Part shown: piece after piece, positions 16,001 to 24,859 of the stretch
Layout: the number at the start of each line of letters is the position of its first letter
Numbering within the stretch: the stretch's first letter is position 1
NCBI GenBank assembly: GCA_964580055.1
Contig: CAZOJI010000009.1
Coordinates: forward strand, 42,074 to 106,073
DNA from: JBDGYW01 sp964580055
GTDB taxonomy: Bacteria > Gemmatimonadota > Gemmatimonadetes > Gemmatimonadales > GWC2-71-9
DNA length: 64,000 nucleotides
Direction of reading: 5' to 3'
Notes under the pieces: model-generated
The model's database searches: none
The model's input: the letters and a program-made list of their open reading frames with translations, nothing else
Told to the model about the DNA's origin: nothing
Program-made: the position numbers and the translations under genes

Positions 16001-16954
16001 TCAGCTCTCCCTTGTGATCGTAGTTCCAGTCTCGCCTCGGATGGCATCCAATCCACGTGCCAAGTCCGCAATAATGGCGCGTCCCCCCCCTCCCCTCACA
16101 AAACTCAATCCTGCTTCAACTTTGGGCCTCATGCTTCCCATTCCCAGTTCCCCTTCTGCTATCAATTGTGCTGCTTCGTCCATTGTCAGACGATCAAGCC
16201 GTTCACTCTTGTCGGTGCCCCACCCACGATAGACCCCGTCGACATCGGTGAGAATCAACAGGATTTCTGCCTCGAGGGCACTTCCGATTATTGCTGCTGT
16301 ACGATCCTTGTCAACCACGGCATCAATCCCTTCCCAGCCGGCGTCCGCATCCCAATACACTGGAGGCCCTCCTCCTCCAGCGGCAACGACTATCTTCCCG
16401 CCATCCACGAGCTGCTTTACTGCCGCCACTTCGACTATGCCCGTAGGCCCAGGGCTCGGCACCACCCTTCTAATCCGTTTGGCCCCATCTCGACCTGTGA
16501 CTATGCCGCGGCGCTCTAGCTTCTCAGCCGACTCGGGACGCAACTCGTGGCCGATTGGTTTTGTCGGTTCTGACAGTCCCGGATCTTCATTGCTCACCAC
16601 GGTTTGTGTTATGACAGTGAGGACCTCGCGGTCAATGCCGGCCTTTGCCAGGACGTTCTGCAGCGATTGCTGAATCATGTAGCCGATCCAACCTGCGGTG
16701 GCGGCCACGAGCACCCCGAGTGGCAATGGAGTCACCGTGTCGATCGCTAGCTCATTGCGAACGAGTTCGTCGCCGACCTGAGGTCCATTGCCGTGCACCA
16801 GGGCAATGCGCCAACCTTCCGCAGCCAACGCGACAACGACTCCCAAAGACTGGCGCGTGTGGTGAAACTGATCGTGTATGTCCGCTCGCTTGCCTGCAGG
16901 AGAAAGTGCGTTGCCGCCCAAAGCTACGACAATCGTGCCGGGATAGTTACTCAT
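16001..16954 (-). CDS. arcC: carbamate kinase (317 aa)
   Basis: Amino-acid-kinase fold enzyme that interconverts carbamoyl phosphate plus ADP with carbamate plus ATP. ALGGNALSPAG at the N-terminus, VHGNGPQVGDE, AATAGWIGYMIQQ, AAGGGGPPVYWD and VDKDRTAAIIGSALEAE are carbamate-kinase blocks. Strong Shine-Dalgarno GGAGGTAACGG before the ATG. There is no arginine deiminase or ornithine carbamoyltransferase nearby; it lies between the phosphohexomutase and sucC, one base from sucC. The function could be carbamoyl phosphate use or supply for pyrimidines, but this is inference. A run of eight C (16083-16090) lies near its 3' end. Confidence 0.9.
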   Translation of the reverse strand: MSNYPGTIVVALGGNALSPAGKRADIHDQFHHTRQSLGVVVALAAEGWRIALVHGNGPQVGDELVRNELAIDTVTPLPLGVLVAATAGWIGYMIQQSLQNVLAKAGIDREVLTVITQTVVSNEDPGLSEPTKPIGHELRPESAEKLERRGIVTGRDGAKRIRRVVPSPGPTGIVEVAAVKQLVDGGKIVVAAGGGGPPVYWDADAGWEGIDAVVDKDRTAAIIGSALEAEILLILTDVDGVYRGWGTDKSERLDRLTMDEAAQLIAEGELGMGSMRPKVEAGLSFVRGGGGRAIIADLARGLDAIRGETGTTITRES

Positions 16955-17023
16955 CCGTTACCTCCGAAGCAGCATGGAGGCGTCGGACCGGCTATGAGTG
17001 AGGCAACTCTACCAGTCATCCCC

Positions 17024-18400
17024 TCAGTCGATTTCCACGCCGTGTTCGCGCAGCCAGGCCTCGACCTCGCCACGGTACGTTGCTAGTGATTCTTGGGAGG
17101 TAGCCTCGAAACGCATCACGAGCACAGGTTGCGTGTTTGAAGATCGAATCAATCCCCAACCGTTCGGGAACTTGATCCGGATTCCGTCCAGAGTCAGAGC
17201 TTCGTATTTGTTAGAAAAGTAATCGGCGGCTTCTCGCACTATCGCAACCTTCCGCTCTTCCGGACACGCGACCCTGATCTCCGGCGTAGCGAAGGTCTTT
17301 GGGAGGTCGGCAAACAGTTTTGAGAGCGGCCCACCCTTCCGTGCCACGTATGCTGTCAGCCGTGCCGCAGCAAAAATGGCATCGTCGAACCCGTAATAAT
17401 CTCCAGCGAAGAACATGTGGCCGCTCATCTCGCCTGCCATCGGCGCGTTCATCTCGGCCATCTTTGCCTTGATCAGCGAATGACCGGTCTTCCATATGAC
17501 CGGTTTTAGTTCTGCTTCTTCGAGCTTCTCGGCGAGCACCTCCGAGCACTTGACGTCAAAGATGAACGGACTGCCCTTGTAGCCTCTATCCACCAGGTCC
17601 CGGCCGAACAGAATCAGGAGTTGGTCACCGTAGACTATCTTCCCGTTCTCATCGACGGCGCCAATGCGGTCACCATCGCCGTCGAATGCCACTCCAAACT
17701 GCGCACCGGTCCGGCGAACGGCCTCCTGGAGATCGGTGAGGTTTTCTGCGACAGTCGGATCCGGATGATGGTTGGGGAACGTACCGTCGGAGTCGCAAAA
17801 GAGGGGAACGACATCAGCTCCGATGCGCGACAAGATCGACTCCGCGCACAAACTCGCGACGCCATTTCCGCAGTCCACCACTATCTTGACCGGCTGTGAG
17901 ATTGGGCCGTTGCGCGATACTATGGCATCGGCATAGCGGCGCAGCACGGATTCGTCACCTTCGATCGTCCCCGGTCCAGAATCGAGCGCGTCCGTTTCGA
18001 TGAGCTCCCGGAGGTGTTGTATCGCATCTCCGTACAGCGTCTCACCTGCAATCAGCATCTTGAAACCGTTGAACTCGGGAGGATTATGAGATCCTGTGAC
18101 CTGGACACCCCCGTCGACGTCCAACTCCTCAACGGCTAGATAGAGGGCCGGCGTGGGTAGCACCCCGACGTCCACGGCGGTGCCGCCGGCCGCCGCGATC
18201 CCGTCGCGCACTGCACGCGAAAGGAGGTCCCCGGAAGGACGGTTGTCATATCCAACCGCAACCCTCGGGTCGCGGTTCAGCTTGGCGCGCCCCACGGTTG
18301 TGACTGCTCTGCCGATCGCGTGCGCTACCGGCGGAGTCAACTCGTCACCGACGATTCCGCGAATGTCATACTCTCGAAAGATCACTGCCGGTACGTCCAT
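17024..18400 (-). CDS. phosphomannomutase/phosphoglucomutase, alpha-D-phosphohexomutase family (458 aa)
   Basis: Interconverts hexose 1- and 6-phosphates through a phosphoserine, feeding nucleotide sugars for LPS and exopolysaccharide. FREYDIRGIVGDELTP at the N-terminus is typical of the ManB/AlgC group. The phosphoserine is Ser104 in TGSHNPPEFNGFK, the metal loop is AFDGDGDRIGAVDE, the sugar loop is AGEMSGHMFF and the phosphate-binding loop is RSSNTQP. Start ATG at 18400 has AGGGGTAGGA in front; the longer in-frame reading runs into nuoN. It is 49 bases downstream of nuoN, so probably read from the nuo transcript too. Substrate (mannose versus glucose) is not decided. Confidence 0.9.
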   Translation of the reverse strand: MDVPAVIFREYDIRGIVGDELTPPVAHAIGRAVTTVGRAKLNRDPRVAVGYDNRPSGDLLSRAVRDGIAAAGGTAVDVGVLPTPALYLAVEELDVDGGVQVTGSHNPPEFNGFKMLIAGETLYGDAIQHLRELIETDALDSGPGTIEGDESVLRRYADAIVSRNGPISQPVKIVVDCGNGVASLCAESILSRIGADVVPLFCDSDGTFPNHHPDPTVAENLTDLQEAVRRTGAQFGVAFDGDGDRIGAVDENGKIVYGDQLLILFGRDLVDRGYKGSPFIFDVKCSEVLAEKLEEAELKPVIWKTGHSLIKAKMAEMNAPMAGEMSGHMFFAGDYYGFDDAIFAAARLTAYVARKGGPLSKLFADLPKTFATPEIRVACPEERKVAIVREAADYFSNKYEALTLDGIRIKFPNGWGLIRSSNTQPVLVMRFEATSQESLATYRGEVEAWLREHGVEID

Positions 18401-18449
18401 TCCTACCCCTGAGAGATTAGCTGCGTTGACCGCCTGCGCGGCGAAACGA

Positions 18450-19961
18450 TCAGTCCGTGAAGACCTGCGTCGGAGCGGGTTGAAGGCCTTCCGCACCGTC
18501 TCTCGCGAGATCCATGGCACGGTTTGGCCAAACGCCGAACAGCAACAGGAGTACAGCGACAAGAGCGACGACCAATCGGGCGGGGCCTACGAGACTCACG
18601 TTTCGGTGAGCGTCTTCGGATGTCGCCGGCTTCATGTACATCACCATGACAACTGGCAGATAGAAACCTGCAGACACGACACTTGCCAGCACGAGGACGA
18701 CGGCAAGCGACAGTTGGTCGGATTGGACAATGGCTGAGAGTATGTACCACTTGCCGATAAACCCGGCTGTACCCGGGAAACCGAGCAAGGAAAGCATGAA
18801 CACCGTCATTGCAAACGCCAGCCAAGGACGCTGCGCCGCAAGGCCGCTCAGATCGTCGATGCGCACTTCCCGCTCGCCATCTCTTCCTGCGGCCGCGAGA
18901 ACGGCAAAAGCTCCAACCGTCATCAACGTATAAGCCGTGATGTAGAACAGGAACGCGGCCGCACCCATTTCGCCGCCGCTCGTCACCGCGACCAGCAGAT
19001 AGCCGGCGTGACCTATGGAACTGTAGGCCAGCATACGTTTCAACTGCGTCTGTGCAAGTGCAATGAGATTGCCGCCGAACATGGTTATGACGGCGAGCCA
19101 CCAAATCACTGTCTGCCACGCGATGTCACTGGCCCCGAGAGCGTGTACGAGAATTCGAATCAGTGCTGCGAATGCTGCCGCCTTCACGGCAGTGGCCATG
19201 TATGCCGTTACCGGGGTGGGGGCACCGTCATAAACATCTGGAGCCCACATGTGAAACGGAACAGCGGCCACTTTGAAGCCAAAGCCAACGAGCAGCAACC
19301 CGATTCCGATCACCAGCATCATGTTGGACTGAAGGCCGAGTTCCACGATCCGGAGATGTATGAAGGTCAGATTCGTAGTGCCTGTAGCACCGTAGATGAG
19401 AGCCACGCCGTAGAGGAAGAATCCTGAGGCAAAGGCTCCCAGCAGGAAGTACTTGATTGCGGATTCGGCGGCGAAAACGCTTCTCCGGTTGATGCCGGCC
19501 AGAGCGTAGACCGAAATGGACATCAACTCCAATCCGACAAAAATCACAATCAGATCGGTTCCGCCGCCCATCACGAGCATGCCGACAGTAGCCAGAAGCA
19601 GCAATACGTAATATTCGGGGATCCAGATCCGTTCTCTGCCCAGGTAACCGAGAGACAGCATTACCACGAGGATCGCGCTCAACAGGAATATCGAATCAAC
19701 GGCATACCGGTATCCATCGAGGGCGATCATAGTTGCCACTGTCTCTGATTGTGCGCCTCTTCCCCACAGCCAGAGTACGACGAGCAACGTGCTCGCGAGA
19801 CCGAGCAGCGCCAGTTGGCCGGCGAGGCGTTGATCGGCATCGTCACGATGGCGCCATGCAGAGGCCACTAATATCACGAGCGCCCAGCCGGTAAGGACCA
19901 TCTCGGGAAGTAGTGCAACCAACAGGCCGCCCGGGCTATTCAGATCGATCGTCAGTCCCAT
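18450..19961 (-). CDS. nuoN: NADH-quinone oxidoreductase subunit N (503 aa)
   Basis: One of three antiporter-like membrane subunits of complex I. About 14 hydrophobic helices. The segment VAAVPFHMWAPDVYDGAPTPVTAYMATAVKAAAFA is the MrpA/NuoLMN proton-channel signature with the central Lys, and LAYSSIGHAGYLL is also typical. Last gene of the nuo cluster; its ATG shares one base with the nuoM stop (TAATG). Normal length for NuoN. Confidence 0.96.
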   Translation of the reverse strand: MGLTIDLNSPGGLLVALLPEMVLTGWALVILVASAWRHRDDADQRLAGQLALLGLASTLLVVLWLWGRGAQSETVATMIALDGYRYAVDSIFLLSAILVVMLSLGYLGRERIWIPEYYVLLLLATVGMLVMGGGTDLIVIFVGLELMSISVYALAGINRRSVFAAESAIKYFLLGAFASGFFLYGVALIYGATGTTNLTFIHLRIVELGLQSNMMLVIGIGLLLVGFGFKVAAVPFHMWAPDVYDGAPTPVTAYMATAVKAAAFAALIRILVHALGASDIAWQTVIWWLAVITMFGGNLIALAQTQLKRMLAYSSIGHAGYLLVAVTSGGEMGAAAFLFYITAYTLMTVGAFAVLAAAGRDGEREVRIDDLSGLAAQRPWLAFAMTVFMLSLLGFPGTAGFIGKWYILSAIVQSDQLSLAVVLVLASVVSAGFYLPVVMVMYMKPATSEDAHRNVSLVGPARLVVALVAVLLLLFGVWPNRAMDLARDGAEGLQPAPTQVFTD

Positions 19962-21514
19962 TACGGATGCTGCTCCCCAGCGTTCACGGCAACAGATTGC
20001 TCGTTCTGTACCTCAACGTGCGCTACGAGCGCTTCCACCGACGCCTCGACCCTCTTGAGGAATGGCGCCGGGAAGAGACCTATCCAGAGTATGCACGCCA
20101 GTAGTGGGCCGAGCACGATGAACTCCCTCACAGAAAGGTCGGCCATTCCGGTGTTTTCTTCTTTGTCGAGCTTGTTGTAGATGATGCGTTGCAGCGCCCA
20201 GAGCAGATAAGCTGCTGCGAAGATCACTCCGGTGGCGGCGATTGCAGCGGCCCACGGATACCTGCCGAAGGAACCAACCAGCACCAAGAACTCGCCCACG
20301 AAGCCATTGGTGCCTGGCAGCCCTATCGATGACAAACATACCAATGAGAGGACTGCGGCGAATGCGGGGACTACTTTCGCGAGACCACCGAAAGCAGCGA
20401 TCTCTCGAGTATGCCGCCGCTCGTTCAGCATGCCTGCCATGAAGAACAGGGCGCCAGTGGAGATGCCATGGCTCACCATGATCATGAGTGCGCCTTCTAT
20501 GCTTTGGAGCGTCAGCGCCCAGATTCCCAACATCACGAATCCGAGATGGCTCACCGAAGAGTACGCGACCAGCTTCTTGAAGTCGGGTTGAACCATCGCT
20601 ACCAAGGCGCCGTAGATGATGCCGACAACGGCCAGAGTAACGAAGATGCCCACCACGGTCGGGTGCAGAACCACTTCGGGAAAGAAGGGCAGCGCGAACC
20701 GGAGGAAACCGTACGTGCCCATCTTGAGCAGAATTCCGGCAAGTACGACGGATCCCGCCGTTGGTGCCTCAACGTGTGCGTCCGGGAGCCAGGTGTGGAA
20801 CGGGAACATGGGTACTTTGATAGCGAACGCTAACGCAAACGCCACGAACAACCATGCAGCCCACTGATGCACGGCGTGCACGTTCTCCAGCAAGTGTGTG
20901 TAGGCAAACGAGTAAACACCCGTTTCGCGGCCCACCATGAAGTATATCGTCAGGATCGCGACCAACATGAGCAGCGATCCGGCAAACGTGTAGAGGAAGA
21001 ACTTGATTGCCGCGTAGATACGTCTCGGACCACCCCAAACACCGATGATGAAATACATCGGGATCAGCATGATCTCCCAAAAGACGTAGAACACGAAAAG
21101 ATCCAACGCTACGAACACTCCCAGCATACCCGTCGTCAGCACCAGCAGCAGAGCGTAGAATGCCCGCTCCATCTTTTTGATGTAATTCCAGCTACCCAAC
21201 ACGGCCAACGGCATAGTGAAGGTTGTGAGTAGGACCATCAGCAGCGAGATGCCGTCTATTCCGACCCTGTATGCAATTCCCCATGCGGGAATCCACGGGT
21301 ATTCGTGCTGGAACTGGATTGCAGAAGTCCCGATCTCGAAAACCCACCACAGTGGCAAGGAGATTAGGAACTCGATCACGGCCGCCACCAACGCGTACCG
21401 TTTCGCGTCCTTCTCGGGGAGGAACAGCAATGCGCCTCCCGCCAGGACCGGGACAATCAGCAGGGCATCAATCACCCAGTTGCCGTAGCCGATATTGCTT
21501 AGAAGCTCAGTCAT
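19961..21514 (-). CDS. nuoM: NADH-quinone oxidoreductase subunit M (517 aa)
   Basis: Antiporter-like proton-pumping subunit of complex I, inner membrane. Signature blocks are FPFHTWLPDAHVEAPTAGSVVLAG and LKMGTYGFLRFALPFFP, plus LVAYSSVSHLGFVMLG. The catalytic Glu of helix 5 lies in FWEIMLIPMYFIIG. The short hydrophilic tail after the last helix is ordinary. It sits 7 bases after nuoL and one base into nuoN. Confidence 0.97.
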   Translation of the reverse strand: MTELLSNIGYGNWVIDALLIVPVLAGGALLFLPEKDAKRYALVAAVIEFLISLPLWWVFEIGTSAIQFQHEYPWIPAWGIAYRVGIDGISLLMVLLTTFTMPLAVLGSWNYIKKMERAFYALLLVLTTGMLGVFVALDLFVFYVFWEIMLIPMYFIIGVWGGPRRIYAAIKFFLYTFAGSLLMLVAILTIYFMVGRETGVYSFAYTHLLENVHAVHQWAAWLFVAFALAFAIKVPMFPFHTWLPDAHVEAPTAGSVVLAGILLKMGTYGFLRFALPFFPEVVLHPTVVGIFVTLAVVGIIYGALVAMVQPDFKKLVAYSSVSHLGFVMLGIWALTLQSIEGALMIMVSHGISTGALFFMAGMLNERRHTREIAAFGGLAKVVPAFAAVLSLVCLSSIGLPGTNGFVGEFLVLVGSFGRYPWAAAIAATGVIFAAAYLLWALQRIIYNKLDKEENTGMADLSVREFIVLGPLLACILWIGLFPAPFLKRVEASVEALVAHVEVQNEQSVAVNAGEQHP

Positions 21515-21521
21515 GCCGATA

Positions 21522-23513
21522 TCACGTTACGGCTCGCAAAATAACGAGAGTGCCTATTACGAAAACGAACAGGTACCAGCCAAGGCGGCCCGTCTGAATC
21601 GCGCTACCTACGAACCCAAACGCGCGAGCCACCCATGCCGACCCGTTCACGAACGCACCATCAATAACGCCTGCGTCGAAGAACTTCCAAAGCAACTTGC
21701 GCGAGCCAACCACTATGGGCTGGATTACCGCACCGTTGTACAGTTCATCGACATACCACTTGTTGAGCAAGACCTTCTGTATTCCGGTTTCCACCGGCGC
21801 ATCCCGAGGCACAACCAGTTGAGCCGGCTTGAGGAGCTGCCAAGCGGCTCCGATGCCGATGACTGCAATGATGGTAGCGACCCCAATGAGCGCCCACTCG
21901 ACACCTGCCGAGAGATGCACTGGATGCAGGTAGCGCACACTCAACTCGGTGACCGCCTCGAGTTGGTGCTCCAACCATAGGCTCTCCGGCAGAAACGGCA
22001 GATGGATAACGTGCGGCAGGTTCGCCACGCCAGCAACCACCGTGCCGATACCTAAAACGAGCAGCGGGCCGGTCATGACCCAAGGCGCTTCGTGCAGGTG
22101 TTTTCGCTCGACTTCTCCCGTACGATTGGGGCCGTGGAAAGTGTACAGCATCATTCGTGTCATGTAGAATGCGGTTAGCAATGCTGCAATTGCGCCCACT
22201 GCCCAAAGCGCGTAAAAGACGGGGCTCTCATGGCCGCGCGCGAATGTGGCGGCGAGAATACCGTCCTTGGAGAAAAAGCCGGAGAATCCAGGGATGCCTG
22301 CAATGGCCAGTGTCGCAATCCACATGAGCGTGGCCGTCCACGGCATGTGCTTCATGAGCCCGCCCATATTACGCATGTCCTGCGCGTCTTCGTGACTGTG
22401 CGTCTCATGGTATGCATGGTGCAGCGCATATATCACGCTGCCCGAGCCGAGGAACAGTAACGCCTTGAAGAAGGCGTGCGTGCCAAGGTGGAAGATCCCG
22501 CCTGCGTAAGCGCCGACTCCCACGCCCAGGAACATGTAGCCAAGCTGGGAAACAGTCGAGTATGCCAGAACCTTCTTTATATCCCACTGCTTCAGCGCGA
22601 TAGTCGCCGCGAGCAAAGCCGTCGCGGCTCCGACACCGGCGACCACGAGACTGGACGCCGGAGCCATCGCGAACAGCACGTTGGTGCGCGCGATCAGGTA
22701 CACCCCCGCCGTTACCATGGTGGCCGCGTGAATCAACGCCGACACCGGAGTGGGACCGGCCATGGCATCGGGGAGCCAGACGTAAAGAGGTATTTGTGCC
22801 GACTTGCCCGTGCAGCCCAGGAACAGGGCGAGCGTTATGAGCGTTATGATGCCGCCACCAACCGCGAACACGTGCGGCGCCTGCTCAAAGACCTCAATGA
22901 ACGACAGGCTTCCCGTCGCGTTGAAGATCAAGAACATCGCGATCAGGAATCCGAAATCCCCGATCCGGTTAACTATGAAAGCCTTCTTGCCCGCGTTTGC
23001 CTTCTCTTCGTCCTCGAACCAGAAGCCGATGAGCAGGTAGCTGCACAGACCCACGCCTTCCCAACCGACGAACGTCACGGGGAAGTTCGCCCCGAGAACC
23101 AGTACGAGCATGAAGAAGACGAAGAGGTTCAGGTAGGCAAAGTATCTGGCATAACCTGGATCGTCCCTCATGTAACCGATGCTGAACACGTGGATGATCG
23201 CGCTCACACCGGTAACCACCATCAACATCACGGCCGAGAGCTGGTCGACCTGAAGTGCGAGATCGATCTGCAACAGGCCTGCTGGCATCCAGGACCAGTA
23301 AGTGAACACGAATGGAGCGCCGTGCGGATCGCCGGCCAGGCCGGCCACGACCCCAAGAGCCACGACGAATGATGCAACGAGGACACCGACCCCGATTGCT
23401 CCGACCGCCCGTTTGGCATTTGGCGCCAGGAACACGAGTAGCCCGTTTGCCAGGAAACCGGCAAACGGGAGAAGAACGACGAGCCACACCCAACCGACTG
23501 AGTTCGCCATCAT
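21522..23513 (-). CDS. nuoL: NADH-quinone oxidoreductase subunit L (663 aa)
   Basis: Largest antiporter-like subunit of complex I, at the distal end of the membrane arm, with the long lateral helix at its C-terminus. GWEGVGLCSYLLIGFWF, PLYVWLPDAMAGPTPVSALIHAATMVTAGVYL and LAYSTVSQLGYMFLG are the conserved channel segments. Length fits. Its ATG overlaps the nuoK stop as ATGA. Nothing unusual apart from a second in-frame ATG at codon 2. Confidence 0.97.
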   Translation of the reverse strand: MMANSVGWVWLVVLLPFAGFLANGLLVFLAPNAKRAVGAIGVGVLVASFVVALGVVAGLAGDPHGAPFVFTYWSWMPAGLLQIDLALQVDQLSAVMLMVVTGVSAIIHVFSIGYMRDDPGYARYFAYLNLFVFFMLVLVLGANFPVTFVGWEGVGLCSYLLIGFWFEDEEKANAGKKAFIVNRIGDFGFLIAMFLIFNATGSLSFIEVFEQAPHVFAVGGGIITLITLALFLGCTGKSAQIPLYVWLPDAMAGPTPVSALIHAATMVTAGVYLIARTNVLFAMAPASSLVVAGVGAATALLAATIALKQWDIKKVLAYSTVSQLGYMFLGVGVGAYAGGIFHLGTHAFFKALLFLGSGSVIYALHHAYHETHSHEDAQDMRNMGGLMKHMPWTATLMWIATLAIAGIPGFSGFFSKDGILAATFARGHESPVFYALWAVGAIAALLTAFYMTRMMLYTFHGPNRTGEVERKHLHEAPWVMTGPLLVLGIGTVVAGVANLPHVIHLPFLPESLWLEHQLEAVTELSVRYLHPVHLSAGVEWALIGVATIIAVIGIGAAWQLLKPAQLVVPRDAPVETGIQKVLLNKWYVDELYNGAVIQPIVVGSRKLLWKFFDAGVIDGAFVNGSAWVARAFGFVGSAIQTGRLGWYLFVFVIGTLVILRAVT

Positions 23514-23824
23514 CCGCTCAACAGGTTGATCTTGTCGAGGTTGACCGTATGCTTGTGACGGTAAACCGCGATAATGATCGCGAGTCCAACGGCGGCTTCA
23601 GCCGCAGCCACCGCCATCACGAAAAACACGAACACTTGTCCTTGGTGTCCCAACTGCTGTGCCAACGCGATAAATGAGAGGTTCACGGCGTTGAGCATCA
23701 GTTCGATGCACATGAACATGATTATCGCGTTCCTGCGCAGCAGGACGCCAGCAACGCCGATGCAGAACAGCAACGCTGATACGGTCAACGCCGGGCCGAG
23801 GAGCGCGTATCCCTGATCTACCAT
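23510..23824 (-). CDS. nuoK: NADH-quinone oxidoreductase subunit K (104 aa)
   Basis: Three-helix membrane subunit of complex I. The two buried Glu residues needed for proton translocation are visible in CIELMLNAVNLSFIAL and AAAEAAVGLAIIIAVYR. Standard length. It starts 6 bases after nuoJ and overlaps nuoL by 4 bases. The C-terminal VNLDKINLLSG resembles the usual NuoK ending (LNLLKG). Confidence 0.97.
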   Translation of the reverse strand: MVDQGYALLGPALTVSALLFCIGVAGVLLRRNAIIMFMCIELMLNAVNLSFIALAQQLGHQGQVFVFFVMAVAAAEAAVGLAIIIAVYRHKHTVNLDKINLLSG

Positions 23825-23830
23825 CGGTAG

Positions 23831-24346
23831 CTATAGCCTCCTCTTAGCGAGCACAACCGCGCCTACAACCGCGGCAAGTAGTAGCACGGACGTGATCTCG
23901 AACGGTACGAGGTAGTCCCTGAACAGCGGCCCGCTTATGACCTTCACAGCCCCTTGCTGCTCGGTCAGTTGCTGCATTGTCCCCGCGGGTAGGCGGATGG
24001 CTTCGGCCGGCGCCATCCTCGTAATCGCCCAAAGCTCTACCGCCAATACGGCACCGATCGCGAGCATCAGAACGTGCCCCATCCAACCAGGCAGATCAGT
24101 GGTTTCCGTGCGGCCGACGTTCAACAACATGATCACAAAAAGGAAGAGAACCATGATCGCACCGGCATAAACCAGCACCTGCATGGCCGCAATGAAGTGG
24201 GCCTCCAGTAGCACAAAGATCCCGGCAAGGGAAAACATGGTCAGCACCAGCCACAATGCGCTGGCGACTGGGTTGCGTCGCGTAACGCATAGCAGTGCCG
24301 AAGCGACCGCTATTGCCGAGAATATCCAGAACGTGACTACTTCCAT
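23831..24346 (-). CDS. nuoJ: NADH-quinone oxidoreductase subunit J (171 aa)
   Basis: Five-helix membrane subunit next to the quinone-binding end. The conserved pi-bulge helix region reads FIAAMQVLVYAGAIMVLFLFVIMLLN, the clearest NuoJ signature. The N-terminal helix (FWIFSAIAVASALLCVTRRNPVASAL) is also typical. It lies between nuoI (6-base gap) and nuoK, in canonical order. Confidence 0.96.
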   Translation of the reverse strand: MEVVTFWIFSAIAVASALLCVTRRNPVASALWLVLTMFSLAGIFVLLEAHFIAAMQVLVYAGAIMVLFLFVIMLLNVGRTETTDLPGWMGHVLMLAIGAVLAVELWAITRMAPAEAIRLPAGTMQQLTEQQGAVKVISGPLFRDYLVPFEITSVLLLAAVVGAVVLAKRRL

Positions 24347-24352
24347 CTCTCT

Positions 24353-24859
24353 CTACTCACTCTTGGGATCGGACGGATCCCACAGCGATGTTTCGGGGTG
24401 TCGCTGACCACACAAGCGTTCCAGGTCATAGACGAACCGATCGCGCGAATACTCCGAGTTCTCGTAGTGAACGCCCACGTGAATCGCCTCCTCGGGGCAC
24501 ACTTCCTGGCAGTATCCGCAGAAAATGCAGCGGAACTCGTCGATCTCGTAGACCAGCGGTATTCGGTTGCCCTCTTCGTCTTCGCCGGGGACCAGGTTTA
24601 TGCAGTTTGCCGGGCAGACCTGAGGACAGAGGCCGCACGCTACGCATTTGGGGCGGCCTTCTTCGTCCGTCAACATACGATGAGTGCCCCGCCAACGCGA
24701 GGAGATGGTCCAATCGTCCTCGCTTTTCTGTTCGGGGTACTCCATGGTCACTTTCTTTTGCAGGAAATGCTTGAATGTGAGCCCCATGCCCTTGAGACTA
24801 GCTCTCAAGTAGCTCACGTCACCTTCGGGACGGCGGATCACCTTGACGGTTATTGCCAT
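24353..24859 (-). CDS. nuoI: NADH-quinone oxidoreductase subunit I, 2x[4Fe-4S] (168 aa)
   Basis: Peripheral-arm ferredoxin-like subunit carrying clusters N6a and N6b. Two complete motifs, CVACGLCPQVCP and CIFCGYCQEVCP, are present. The N-terminal amphipathic segment (SYLRASLKGMGLTFKHFLQKKVTMEYPEQ) is typical. The real start is the ATG at 24859, sharing one base with the nuoH stop; a longer in-frame reading lies inside nuoH. Confidence 0.97.
   Translation of the reverse strand: MAITVKVIRRPEGDVSYLRASLKGMGLTFKHFLQKKVTMEYPEQKSEDDWTISSRWRGTHRMLTDEEGRPKCVACGLCPQVCPANCINLVPGEDEEGNRIPLVYEIDEFRCIFCGYCQEVCPEEAIHVGVHYENSEYSRDRFVYDLERLCGQRHPETSLWDPSDPKSE

Noticed and set aside
22476..23372. 298-codon plus-strand frame inside nuoL
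   Set aside because: It lies fully antisense to a clear nuoL, with low-complexity Arg/His/Glu-rich sequence; a shadow of codon bias.
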